A stretch of 13,101 nt of DNA from Nitrosomonadales bacterium (GCA_009885185.1 VFLF01000433.1:1-13101); one strand, 5' to 3'; positions 7,402 to 13,101 are shown, counted from the stretch's first letter. The notes: generated by a model from the letters alone, not told the origin. A program made the numbers and translations.

Positions 7402-7674
7402 ATGAAACTCTCCGAGCAAGTAAAACCCATCAGCTACTTCAAGGATAACGCCGCAAAAGTCATCAGCGACATCACCGCATCACGCGAGCCGCTGATCATT
7501 ACGCAGAATGGCGAGGCCACCTGTGTGGTGCAGGACATCAAGAGCTTTGAAGAAATCGGCAACACGATTGCGTTGCTCAAAATCCTGGCGATGGGCAGGA
7601 AACAGATCGAAGAAGGAAAGGTTCGTCCGGCACGAAAAGTGTTTGCCGAGCTGGACAGGAAATTTCTGAAATGA
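7402..7674 (+). CDS. Type II antitoxin, Phd/YefM family
   Basis: A 90-residue antitoxin that should bind and neutralise the toxin encoded directly after it and, through its N-terminal half, repress its own promoter. The opening VKPISYFKDNAAKVISDI and the following PLIITQNGEATCVV are the recognisable Phd/YefM fold (roughly residues 7-55); the charged C-terminal part (KQIEEGKVRPARKVFAELDRKF) is the expected toxin-binding tail. AGGAA (7389-7393) lies 8 bases before the ATG. Its last codon and stop overlap the toxin start (ATGA, 7671-7674), the usual coupling that keeps antitoxin ahead of toxin. The family is secure; which Phd/YefM subgroup is not. Confidence 0.92.
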   Translation: MKLSEQVKPISYFKDNAAKVISDITASREPLIITQNGEATCVVQDIKSFEEIGNTIALLKILAMGRKQIEEGKVRPARKVFAELDRKFLK

Positions 7675-8006
7675 GCCACACGGTTCTGTTCCTTGAGTAT
7701 GCGGAACACGACCTGCGGAACATCCACGCGCATATCGAGAGCCGCTTTTCGAAAGAACTCGCCAACAAGGTTTACGTCGCCATACGGGATGCCATCCTCC
7801 GGCTTGAGGGCAATCCGAACCTTGGCCGTGTCATTCCTGAGTTATCGAAGCTGGGGATGACCAACTACCGTTGTTTGGTGGTCGAACAAAGGAACAAGGT
7901 TGTCTATCAGATCGATGCCGGTAAGAATCATGTCTATATCTACCTGATTTGCAGTGAGCGACAGGATTTTGAGGCGGCTTTGGCCAAGCGCTTGCTGGAA
8001 ACGTAG
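7671..8006 (+). CDS. Type II toxin, RelE/ParE superfamily
   Basis: A 111-residue toxin of the RelE/ParE fold, which in known members either cuts mRNA on the ribosome or poisons DNA gyrase; sequence alone does not decide between these. Seen: an N-terminal helix pair with AEHDLRNIHAHI, the RLEGNPNLGRVIPEL loop, then the paired strands YRCLVVEQRNKVVYQID and HVYIYLICSERQDF and a final ALAKRL helix, in the family's order. The start overlaps the antitoxin stop by four bases; AGGA (7657-7660) lies 10 bases upstream. The gene is full length and shows no damage, so the module may be active. It sits between two Bug receptor genes, with only 27 bases before the next start. Confidence 0.92.
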   Translation: MSHTVLFLEYAEHDLRNIHAHIESRFSKELANKVYVAIRDAILRLEGNPNLGRVIPELSKLGMTNYRCLVVEQRNKVVYQIDAGKNHVYIYLICSERQDFEAALAKRLLET

Positions 8007-8033
8007 CCTGCGTCAAAGTCGCCTGGAGAAAAT

Positions 8034-9038
8034 ATGTTTAAAAACAAATGCTTAATGTTATACCTGCTATTGGGTATTTTCTTTGTCGCAGAAGTGCGGG
8101 CGCAAGCCGCTTCGACAGGCTCAGGACAAGCTTGGGTGCCCACCAAAAACGTCGAGATCATCGTCAGCTCCGTGCCCGGCGGCAGCAACGACAAGACCGG
8201 GCGCGAAATCGAAAAGGCGCTGAACGAGATGAAGGTCGTGCCGACATCGACTTCCATCGTCGGCAAGCCCGGCGGCGGCGGCAACATCGCGATGGCCTAC
8301 ACCAACCAGCATCCCGGCGACGGGCATTACCTGATGGTGACCACCTCCACCATCAGCAGCAATCACATCATCGGCGCGAGCAAACTCACTTACTCGGACT
8401 TCACGCCGATAGCGATGCTGGTCAACGACTACGTGGTGTTCGCGGTGAAAACCGATTCGCCGCTGAAAACCGGCAAAGACATCATGGCGCAGTTCAAATC
8501 CAAGCCGCAAAGCGTGGCGATAGGATTCGCCGCCGCGTTCGGCAACACGCGGCACGTCGCGGCGGGGCTGCTGATTAAGGCCGTGGGCGGCAATCCGCGC
8601 GATCTGAAAACCGTGGTGTTCAAAGGCTCCGCCGAAGCGATTTCCGGTTTGCTTGGCGGCCATCTTGAAATGGTCATCATCGGCGCGGGCAACGCGGTGG
8701 CACATGTGCAAACCGGGCGCATGCGTGTGCTCGCGGTCACCTCGCCGCAGCGCCTGACGGGCGCGCTGTCGTTCGTGCCGACGTGGCGCGAGCTCGGCGC
8801 GGATGTGGTGTCGGGCAGTTGGCGCGGCATATTCGGCCCGAAAGACATGCCCGCGGCGCAGATCGCGTTCTGGGAAAATGCCATGCGACGCGTGTCGCAA
8901 AACACCGGCTGGAAAGCCGATATCGAACGCAATTATTGGTCGGAAGATTTCGCCATCGGCGCGCAGCTTAAAAAAGAGCTGGAAACCGATTACGCGGATA
9001 CAGAAAAAATTCTGGTGGATATTGGGCTGGCAAAATAG
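8034..9038 (+). CDS. Bug-family (TctC-like) periplasmic solute receptor 2
   Basis: A 334-residue periplasmic binding protein of the tripartite tricarboxylate receptor family. GGAG (8025-8028) precedes the ATG by 5 bases. The signal peptide (MFKNKCLMLYLLLGIFFVAEVRA) should be cut after residue 23. The mature protein has the family's opening strand WVPTKNVEIIVSSVPGGSND, then VGKPGGGGNIA, FKGSAEAISGLLGGH and VPTWRELG. It is a close paralog of the gene that follows: roughly 60% identical by eye, with near-identical first codons, pointing to tandem duplication. Between cleavage site and first strand it has about nine extra residues (AASTGSGQA) absent from the paralog, encoded by a sequence resembling a dispersed repeat. 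No promoter is evident between it and the toxin gene. The ligand is unknown. Confidence 0.93.
   Translation: MFKNKCLMLYLLLGIFFVAEVRAQAASTGSGQAWVPTKNVEIIVSSVPGGSNDKTGREIEKALNEMKVVPTSTSIVGKPGGGGNIAMAYTNQHPGDGHYLMVTTSTISSNHIIGASKLTYSDFTPIAMLVNDYVVFAVKTDSPLKTGKDIMAQFKSKPQSVAIGFAAAFGNTRHVAAGLLIKAVGGNPRDLKTVVFKGSAEAISGLLGGHLEMVIIGAGNAVAHVQTGRMRVLAVTSPQRLTGALSFVPTWRELGADVVSGSWRGIFGPKDMPAAQIAFWENAMRRVSQNTGWKADIERNYWSEDFAIGAQLKKELETDYADTEKILVDIGLAK
8109..8132 (+). repeat. Dispersed-repeat-like sequence inserted in frame in Bug receptor 2
   Basis: The core TTCGACAGGCTCAGGACA (8111-8128) matches a short sequence that I recall as common between genes in many bacteria; read on the opposite strand it gives the tell-tale peptide CPEPVE. 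Here it lies in frame just after the signal peptidase site and accounts for the residues by which this protein is longer than its neighbour paralog. The identification as a dispersed repeat is from memory. Confidence 0.6.
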
Positions 9039-9049
9039 AGGTGTAAATA

Positions 9050-10027
9050 ATGTTTAAAAACAAATACTTACAATCCTATCTGGTATCGGCTTTATGGTGC
9101 GGCAGCGTCGCCGCCCAAGGCTGGACGCCAACCAAAAATGTCGAGATCGTCGTCACCTCCGCACCCGGCGGCAGCAACGACAAGACCGGACGCTCGGTGG
9201 AAAAATTGCTGAACGAACTGAAACTCGTGCCGACCTCGCTCACCGTGGTCAACAAGCCCGGCGGCGGCGGCAACATCGCGTTCAACTACGTCAACGGGCA
9301 CGCGGGTGATGCGCACTATTTGATGGTCGGCACCACCGCGATGCTGTTTAACCACATCCTCGGCGCGAGCAAAATGAACCACAGCGACTTCACGCCGATT
9401 GCGTCGCTGTTCAATGACTACGTGGTGTTCGCGGTGCATCCGAACGCGCCGTTCAAGGCCGGCAAGGATCTGATCGAGCGCCTGAAAAAAGATCCGCAAT
9501 CCATTTCTCTCGGTTTTGCCACCGCGCTCGGCAGCCACAACCACGTCGCGGCAGGACTGCTGATGAAGGCTGTCGGCGGCAACGCGCGCGATTTAAAACC
9601 GGTTGCGTTCAAAGGCTCTGCCGAAGCGGTGACAGCGTTGATGGGCGCGCACATCGATCTGGTGACCACCGCCGCGGGTAATGTCAGCGGACATGTGCAA
9701 AGCGGCAAGCTGCGCGTGGTCGGCGTGTCGGCGGACAAGCGCCTGCCCGGCACGCTCGCCCACGTGCCGACGTGGAAAGAACAGGGCGTCAACCTTGTTT
9801 ACGGCGGTTGGCGCTCCATCGTCGGACCCAAGGGACTCACCGCCGCGCAGGTGGCGTTCTGGGAAAACGCGCTGCGCCGCGCGGCGCAAAGTGCGGAATG
9901 GAAAACCGAACTGGATCGAAATTACTGGTCGGATGATTTCGTCACCAGCGCGCAGTTCCGCAAGGATTTGGAGAAGGACTACGCCGATATGAAAGCGGTG
10001 CTGGTGGATATTGGATTGGCGCGGTAG
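9050..10027 (+). CDS. Bug-family (TctC-like) periplasmic solute receptor 3
   Basis: A 325-residue periplasmic binding protein, tandem paralog of the gene 11 bases upstream. GAGG precedes the ATG. The signal peptide (MFKNKYLQSYLVSALWCGSVAA) is followed directly by QGWTPTKNVEIVV, so there is no extra segment at the junction. Seen: PGGSNDKTGR, VNKPGGGGNIA, HVAAGLLMKAVGG, FKGSAEAVTALMGAH, VPTWKEQG and a C-terminal FWENALRRAA helix, all shared with receptor 2 in the same order. The short spacing suggests co-transcription with receptor 2. The pair differ most in loops that could line the ligand pocket, so they may have different specificities. The ligand is unknown. Confidence 0.93.
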   Translation: MFKNKYLQSYLVSALWCGSVAAQGWTPTKNVEIVVTSAPGGSNDKTGRSVEKLLNELKLVPTSLTVVNKPGGGGNIAFNYVNGHAGDAHYLMVGTTAMLFNHILGASKMNHSDFTPIASLFNDYVVFAVHPNAPFKAGKDLIERLKKDPQSISLGFATALGSHNHVAAGLLMKAVGGNARDLKPVAFKGSAEAVTALMGAHIDLVTTAAGNVSGHVQSGKLRVVGVSADKRLPGTLAHVPTWKEQGVNLVYGGWRSIVGPKGLTAAQVAFWENALRRAAQSAEWKTELDRNYWSDDFVTSAQFRKDLEKDYADMKAVLVDIGLAR

Positions 10028-10070
10028 CCGGCGGGCGGGTTCTTGTTTGGAGACAGCGCCCACTTCCCCT

Positions 10071-10096
10071 GTCATTCCCGCCTGCGCGGGAATGAC
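10071..10096. repeat. dRS3-like palindrome (GTCATTCCCGC/GCGGGAATGAC)
   Basis: Perfect 11-base arms (10071-10081, 10086-10096) around the loop CTGC. The ATTCCC...GGGAAT form is that of a dispersed proteobacterial repeat best known as dRS3 in Neisseria. It lies 44 bases after the last Bug gene, and six bases separate it from the target duplication of the insertion element. As RNA it would fold into a strong hairpin and could end the Bug transcript, although the nearest T-run (10105-10109) is 8 bases further on. Confidence 0.8.
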
Positions 10097-10102
10097 CATG
10101 AA

Positions 10103-10110
10103 GATTTTTC
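10103..10110. repeat. Target-site duplication, left copy (GATTTTTC)
   Basis: The eight bases immediately left of the element's terminal repeat are repeated exactly at 12817-12824, directly right of the other end. Eight bases is the duplication length known for IS66-family insertion. Confidence 0.88.
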
Positions 10111-10132
10111 GTGTGACTTTAGCCATTTGAAA
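10111..10132 (+). repeat. Left terminal inverted repeat of the insertion element
   Basis: The outer 13 bases are identical to the complement of the right end, then three mismatches, then six more matches (TTGAAA). The outermost GT is as expected for IS66-type ends. The DUF4338 start lies only 28 bases inside, so its promoter must be very short or supplied from outside. Confidence 0.88.
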
Positions 10133-10160
10133 GAATTCGCTGGCGTCTGAGGGGGACTTT

Positions 10161-11075
10161 GTGTATTGTTCCCCACTTATGGGGAGCCTCGCTGATCCGA
10201 TTGTGTTTCGCCACCGCGGGCGTGACCTGACGACGGCGGATATCACCAGCATTCAAGCCACCATTGCCGCTTACTACGAGCGCGGTCGCACCTTTATTGG
10301 CGTGCGACTTTGCGAACAATGGGATTGGCGGCAATCGAACGGGCAGTACAAAGCCTTCGCGGCGCGCGATTTGTTGCTGCGGCTGCAGCGTGCGGGACTG
10401 GTCGAGCTGCCGGCACCGCAACGAACCAAGGTGAACCGGCCGCGGCAAAACTACGAGCAGATGCCGCTGTTTATCCAGACGCGGCTCACAGGAACGCTCG
10501 CGGATTATCCGGCTGTGCGGCTGCAATCGGTGCAGGGCGCGGTCGAGCACTATCTTTGGGACTACCTGCTCGCGCACCACCATTATCTGGGACGTCCGAC
10601 GCTGGTCGGAGAGCATCTGAAGCAGCTGGTGTTCTTGGGCAAGCAGGTGGTCGGGTGTCTGGGCTGGGCGAGCGCGGCCTGGAAGATCGGGCCGCGTGAT
10701 CAGTATATTGGCTGGAGCCTTGAGCAGCGCCGCGCCCGCTTGTCGTTGCTCGCCAATAATGTGCGTTTCCTCGTTCTGCCCTGGGTGCGCGTGCCCAGTC
10801 TTGCCTCGTGCGTGTTGGGGCTTAGCGTGCGAGGACTGTCGGGGCTGTGGCAGCAGCGCTATGGTCACGCGGTGGTGTTGGCGGAAACTTTCGTCGATAG
10901 CGCGCGCTTTGCCGGCACCTGTTATCGGGCCGCCAACTGGCAGTGCGTGGGCCAGACGCAAGGTAGCGCCAAACGCGGTCACGTCTATCACCATCATGGC
11001 AACGTCAAGCGCATTTATCTGTATCCGTTGACGCGTCATTGGCGCGAACCGTTGACTGCCGGGCTGATGCCGTGA
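10161..11075 (+). CDS. DUF4338 (DruA-like) protein encoded in the IS66-type element
   Basis: A 304-residue protein of the DUF4338 family (PF14236 in my recollection), whose name-giving member is DruA of the Druantia anti-phage system; its biochemical activity is not known to me. The GTG at 10161 is chosen because GAGGGGG (10149-10155) lies 5 bases upstream; the ATG at 10179 is too far from it. Conserved-looking blocks: HHHYLGR (139-145), VVGCLGWASAAW, RDQYIGW, NNVRFLVLPWV (with Arg202), LASCVLGLS, ETFVD (242-246), and GTCYRAANWQCVGQTQG near the end. None of the other Druantia genes is present. The stop overlaps the transposase start (GTGA), and the gene lies within the terminal repeats, so a role in transposition or in protecting the element is more likely than stand-alone defence. 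Function is inference only. Confidence 0.85.
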   Translation: MYCSPLMGSLADPIVFRHRGRDLTTADITSIQATIAAYYERGRTFIGVRLCEQWDWRQSNGQYKAFAARDLLLRLQRAGLVELPAPQRTKVNRPRQNYEQMPLFIQTRLTGTLADYPAVRLQSVQGAVEHYLWDYLLAHHHYLGRPTLVGEHLKQLVFLGKQVVGCLGWASAAWKIGPRDQYIGWSLEQRRARLSLLANNVRFLVLPWVRVPSLASCVLGLSVRGLSGLWQQRYGHAVVLAETFVDSARFAGTCYRAANWQCVGQTQGSAKRGHVYHHHGNVKRIYLYPLTRHWREPLTAGLMP

Positions 11076-12478
11076 CTCACGCCGAGGCGCTCGCCATCTT
11101 GGATTCGCCGCGGGCGCAAGCCGCGCGCACCATCCTCGCCTTGGCCGAGAAGGCCAAGCTTTGGGATCAACTGCAAGCCAAGGGAGCGACTACCCCGATC
11201 AGTCCCACCACCCCCTCTGGGATGCAGCCGGTGTATCTGAAGCCGCGCGCGCGCCGGCGCGCCAAACCACCGGGCCGCAAGCATGGACATCCGGGGGCGC
11301 ATCGGCGCGTGCCGGCGCACATCGATACGCGCGTTGAACACAAGCTCACGTACTGCCCGGACTGTCACCATAAAGTCGGGCCCTCGATCCGCCAGCACAC
11401 CCGGATCATCGAGGAGATCCCACCCGTCGTGCCCGAGGTCACCGCCCACACCGTACACGGTCATTGGTGTGCCACCTGCAGCAAAATCGTCACCGCGCCG
11501 GTGACGGCGGCCCTGCCGCATAGCACCTTGGGCCTGCGCTTCGTGGTCTACACGGCATGGCTGCATTATTTCGTCGGCGTGAGCGTCGGCAACTGTGTGA
11601 AGATCGCGCAGGCCTCGCTCGGTTTCACAGTGAGCCCCGGCGGCCTGACTCTCGCATGGACGAACCTCGCCCTGCGCCTGGAAGGCGACTATGAGCGCAT
11701 CCGCCAGACCATCCGCAACAGCGCGGTCCTGCATGCCGACGAGACGGGCTGGCGCATCAACGGTGTGACGTGCTGGTTGTGGGCCTTCGCCACCCGTCAC
11801 CAGTGCTACTATTTGATTGATCCGCATCGCGGCTCGAGCGTCGTCAAGGCGGTGCTCGGCTCGCTGTTTGCCGGCATCCTGATCACCGACTTCTGGGGTG
11901 CCTACAACGCGCTCGAAGCGCTCGCCAAACAGAAGTGCTATTTCCATTTGTTCACGGAGCTCAAAAAGGTCGATAAACTCACCCCCGCACGCCCTTGGCG
12001 ACGCTTCCGCAAAAAGCTCGCCCGGCTGCTCAAAGATGCGGTCCGCCTTGGCCAGGCGCGAACCCCTATGAAGCCCCAGTGCTACGCGCGGCGAAAGGCC
12101 CAGTTGCATCGGCGCCTCGACCAATTCATCGCCACCCCATGGACCGACCCCCACGCCAAACGCCTCATCAAACGCTTGCGTCGCCACCGTCATGAGATGC
12201 TCACCTTCCTCGATCACGAGTCCGTCAGCCCCTACAACAACCATGCCGAGCAGCAAATGCGGGTTGCCGTCCACACCCGCAAGGTCAGTCAACAGAACCG
12301 CTCAACCCAAGGCGCCAAAACGCACGCCATCTTGCTCAGCCACTTTCGTACCGCCAATCTGCAAAAGCTCAACCCCCTCGACTACGTGATGCAATTGGCC
12401 AAGGCTGCGATCATCGCCAAACCCGCTGCCTCCGACACCGCAGCCGCAATCCTCACGCCCCTCAAACAAGCTGCCTGA
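11072..12478 (+). CDS. IS66-family-type DDE transposase (TnpC-like)
   Basis: A 468-residue transposase catalysing movement of the surrounding element. Domains in order: an N-terminal helical segment, the KPPGRKHGHPGAHRR stretch, a zinc ribbon (Cys95/Cys98 in YCPDC and Cys133/Cys136 in CATC), then the RNase H-like core with Asp223 (HADETGW), Asp273 (ITDFWGAY) and Glu393 (NNHAEQQMR), the three catalytic acids of the IS66 type. The C-terminus keeps the expected TRKVSQQNRSTQGAKT segment. Start chosen: GTG at 11072, overlapping the DUF4338 stop; a TTG at 11039 in frame is also open but lies deeper in the upstream gene. Ribosome-site support is weak, so translational coupling to the DUF4338 gene is likely. 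Length and motifs are complete. Confidence 0.93.
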   Translation: MTHAEALAILDSPRAQAARTILALAEKAKLWDQLQAKGATTPISPTTPSGMQPVYLKPRARRRAKPPGRKHGHPGAHRRVPAHIDTRVEHKLTYCPDCHHKVGPSIRQHTRIIEEIPPVVPEVTAHTVHGHWCATCSKIVTAPVTAALPHSTLGLRFVVYTAWLHYFVGVSVGNCVKIAQASLGFTVSPGGLTLAWTNLALRLEGDYERIRQTIRNSAVLHADETGWRINGVTCWLWAFATRHQCYYLIDPHRGSSVVKAVLGSLFAGILITDFWGAYNALEALAKQKCYFHLFTELKKVDKLTPARPWRRFRKKLARLLKDAVRLGQARTPMKPQCYARRKAQLHRRLDQFIATPWTDPHAKRLIKRLRRHRHEMLTFLDHESVSPYNNHAEQQMRVAVHTRKVSQQNRSTQGAKTHAILLSHFRTANLQKLNPLDYVMQLAKAAIIAKPAASDTAAAILTPLKQAA

Positions 12479-12480
12479 TC

Positions 12481-12508
12481 GCCCCGCATGTCGCCTGCGC
12501 ATCGGGGC
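12481..12508. terminator. Possible hairpin after the transposase gene
   Basis: GCCCCG (12481-12486) and CGGGGC (12503-12508) pair, and ATG/CAT extend the stem across one bulged base. No T-run follows, so termination is uncertain. A TAAAAT (12517-12522) downstream could be a -10 box for the zinc-finger gene, but no -35 is convincing. Confidence 0.3.
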
Positions 12509-12561
12509 ACCTCTGCTAAAATCACCAGCGGGATCTATCCTCTTACTGGACACTGTCCGTC

Positions 12562-12786
12562 ATGCCTAAGCCTCGCACCTGTGAGAAGTGTGGTGCCCGC
12601 AACCTCAAGCGCCGCTCGACCACTTACCCGCTCATACTGCCCGGCCAGCAGATCAATGTCGGACGCGTCCAAGTCGATGAATGCGCCGAATGTGGCCACC
12701 TCATGCCGACCCCAGCAGGACAGGACAAATTGCAGCGTTGTCTCCAAGTATTCTCTGGAATGCTCGACATCCCCCGAAAATCGTAA
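12562..12786 (+). CDS. YgiT-type zinc-finger protein (MqsA N-terminal-like), element-borne
   Basis: A 74-residue protein with two CxxC pairs: Cys7/Cys10 (CEKCG) and Cys41/Cys44 (CAECG), separated by a strand-rich segment (YPLILPGQQINVGRV). This is the layout of the YgiT-type zinc finger, which forms the zinc-binding N-terminal domain of MqsA-type antitoxins and also occurs alone. There is no helix-turn-helix domain and no adjacent MqsR-like toxin, so it is not a complete MqsA system. It lies inside the insertion element, 83 bases after the transposase stop and 31 bases before the right end, so it travels with the element. The ATG at 12562 has no strong ribosome site. Its role could be regulation of transposition or assistance to the transposase; both are guesses. 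The fold is fairly sure. Confidence 0.75.
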   Translation: MPKPRTCEKCGARNLKRRSTTYPLILPGQQINVGRVQVDECAECGHLMPTPAGQDKLQRCLQVFSGMLDIPRKS

Positions 12787-12794
12787 CGCTATCG

Positions 12795-12816
12795 TTTCAA
12801 TCCGCTAAAGTCACAC
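12795..12816 (-). repeat. Right terminal inverted repeat of the insertion element
   Basis: Reverse complement of the left end: 13 outer bases exact (12804-12816), then three mismatches and six further matches (12795-12800). It ends in CAC directly before the right copy of the target duplication. Confidence 0.88.
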
Positions 12817-12824
12817 GATTTTTC
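12817..12824. repeat. Target-site duplication, right copy (GATTTTTC)
   Basis: Exact copy of 10103-10110. Removing the element and one copy restores a continuous sequence from the dRS3-like palindrome to the upstream region of the next gene. Confidence 0.88.
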
Positions 12825-12866
12825 AAATTTGATAATGCACGGCACTAATCGCAGGGTAAAAACGAC

Positions 12867-13101
12867 ATGAAAACCATCCTCATCACCGGCGCCGCCGGGC
12901 GCATCGGGACTTTCCTGCGCCCCGAACTCGCGGGCAAGTACAAGTTGCGCCTCTCCGATATCAAGCCGATCAAAGACTTGAAACCCGGCGAGACGTTCAT
13001 GCGTGGGGACATCTCGAACCTGAAAGACGCGCTGCGTATCACCAAGGGTGTGGATGCCGTGGTTCACTTCGGCGGACAGTCGGGCGAGCATGATTGGGAA
13101 A
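12867..13101 (+). CDS. NAD-dependent epimerase/dehydratase, uronate-dehydrogenase-like, 5' part
   Basis: The gene runs off the window; 78 codons are visible. The N-terminus is a Rossmann fold of the extended short-chain dehydrogenase type: MKTILITGAAGRIG has the GxxGxxG NAD-binding motif, followed by an Asp at the end of the second strand (LRLSDIKP, favouring NAD), a GDI(S) segment, and AVVHFGGQS, where the GG-S arrangement recalls uronate dehydrogenases rather than sugar-nucleotide epimerases. The ATG at 12867 is preceded by AGGG (12853-12856) with 10 bases spacing. It would oxidise a sugar acid or related compound, which fits the neighbouring receptors, but substrate assignment needs the missing part. 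The insertion element lies upstream and may have cut it off from a Bug-operon promoter. Confidence 0.75.
   Translation, partial: MKTILITGAAGRIGTFLRPELAGKYKLRLSDIKPIKDLKPGETFMRGDISNLKDALRITKGVDAVVHFGGQSGEHDWE

Larger units (their letters stand above)
10111..12816 (+). mobile_element. IS66-family-type insertion element carrying a DUF4338 gene and a YgiT-type zinc-finger gene
   Basis: A 2,706-bp element. Its ends are inverted repeats: GTGTGACTTTAGC (10111-10123) is the exact reverse complement of 12804-12816, and similarity extends to 22 bases with three mismatches. An 8-bp direct repeat, GATTTTTC, flanks it on both sides. Inside are a DUF4338 (DruA-like) gene, an IS66-type transposase gene overlapping it by four bases, and a small zinc-finger protein gene, all rightward. 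Classical IS66 elements have tnpA, tnpB and tnpC; only the tnpC counterpart is present, and the DUF4338 gene takes the upstream place. Reading frames, ends and duplication are intact, so insertion may be recent and the element able to move. Confidence 0.9.

Noticed and set aside
10119..11039. 306-codon minus-strand frame opposite the DUF4338 gene
   Set aside because: It has no ribosome site or recognisable domain; the plus strand has conserved family blocks and a strong ribosome site.
11036..12292. Long open frame (418 codons) on the minus strand opposite the transposase gene
   Set aside because: It resembles no family, lies wholly antisense to a protein with clear DDE motifs, and long shadow frames are expected in GC-rich genes.
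12562..12786. MqsA antitoxin of an MqsRA system
   Set aside because: The protein has only the zinc-finger part, and no MqsR-like toxin gene lies before it.
10104..12823. Alternative element boundaries with a 6-bp duplication (ATTTTT) and 14-bp ends
   Set aside because: Moving each boundary inward by one base gives an 8-bp duplication (GATTTTTC), which matches the length usual for the IS66 family and leaves GT...AC ends.
10103..12824. Complete Druantia anti-phage system
   Set aside because: Only a DruA-type domain protein is present; the helicase and other Druantia genes are missing, and the gene belongs to an insertion element.

Overview
The window looks like part of a betaproteobacterial chromosome, probably Burkholderiales or a relative. 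This rests on high GC, several solute receptors of the Bug (TctC-like) family standing without their membrane partners, and proteobacterial dispersed repeats. No rRNA, tRNA or CRISPR array is visible. The taxonomic call is inference from gene content.

Left part (1-2722): the 3' end of a metal-dependent amidohydrolase of the 2-pyrone-4,6-dicarboxylate hydrolase type, then an aconitase-family hydro-lyase as two subunits (leuC-like, leuD-like). A 30-bp-armed imperfect inverted repeat lies between the two subunit genes. Both subunits differ from the leucine-biosynthesis type at normally constant positions, and no leuB follows, so this may be a catabolic paralog. Next (2795-4083) is an AAA ATPase gene of the DUF4143 type, bracketed by two direct copies of a 37-bp palindrome. 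The gene's stop codon lies inside the second copy. dapE (lysine and cell-wall synthesis) runs toward it on the minus strand.

Middle (5236-10027): divergent from dapE is a D-2-hydroxyacid dehydrogenase gene, translationally coupled (TAATG) to a Bug receptor. A complete type II toxin-antitoxin operon follows (Phd/YefM antitoxin, RelE/ParE toxin), with a near-consensus promoter whose -10 box lies inside an operator-like repeat. Twenty-seven bases after the toxin come two tandem Bug paralogs, which may read through from the toxin-antitoxin promoter. Two of the three Bug genes carry, at the signal-peptide/mature-protein junction, an in-frame sequence resembling a dispersed bacterial repeat.

Right part (10071-13101): a dRS3-like palindrome, then a complete insertion element of 2,706 bp (10111-12816) with matching terminal inverted repeats and a perfect 8-bp target duplication (GATTTTTC). 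It encodes an IS66-type DDE transposase. Instead of the classical IS66 tnpA/tnpB genes it has a DUF4338 (DruA-like) gene overlapping the transposase by 4 bases, and a small YgiT-type zinc-finger protein gene after it. This three-gene element is the most interesting system in the window. After it, the 5' end of an NAD-dependent epimerase/uronate-dehydrogenase-like gene begins and runs off the edge.

Lactone-type hydrolase, hydro-lyase, hydroxyacid dehydrogenase, Bug receptors and uronate-dehydrogenase-like enzyme together suggest uptake and breakdown of an organic acid. The substrate cannot be read from the sequence. The region has also collected a DUF4143 cassette, a toxin-antitoxin operon and an insertion element.
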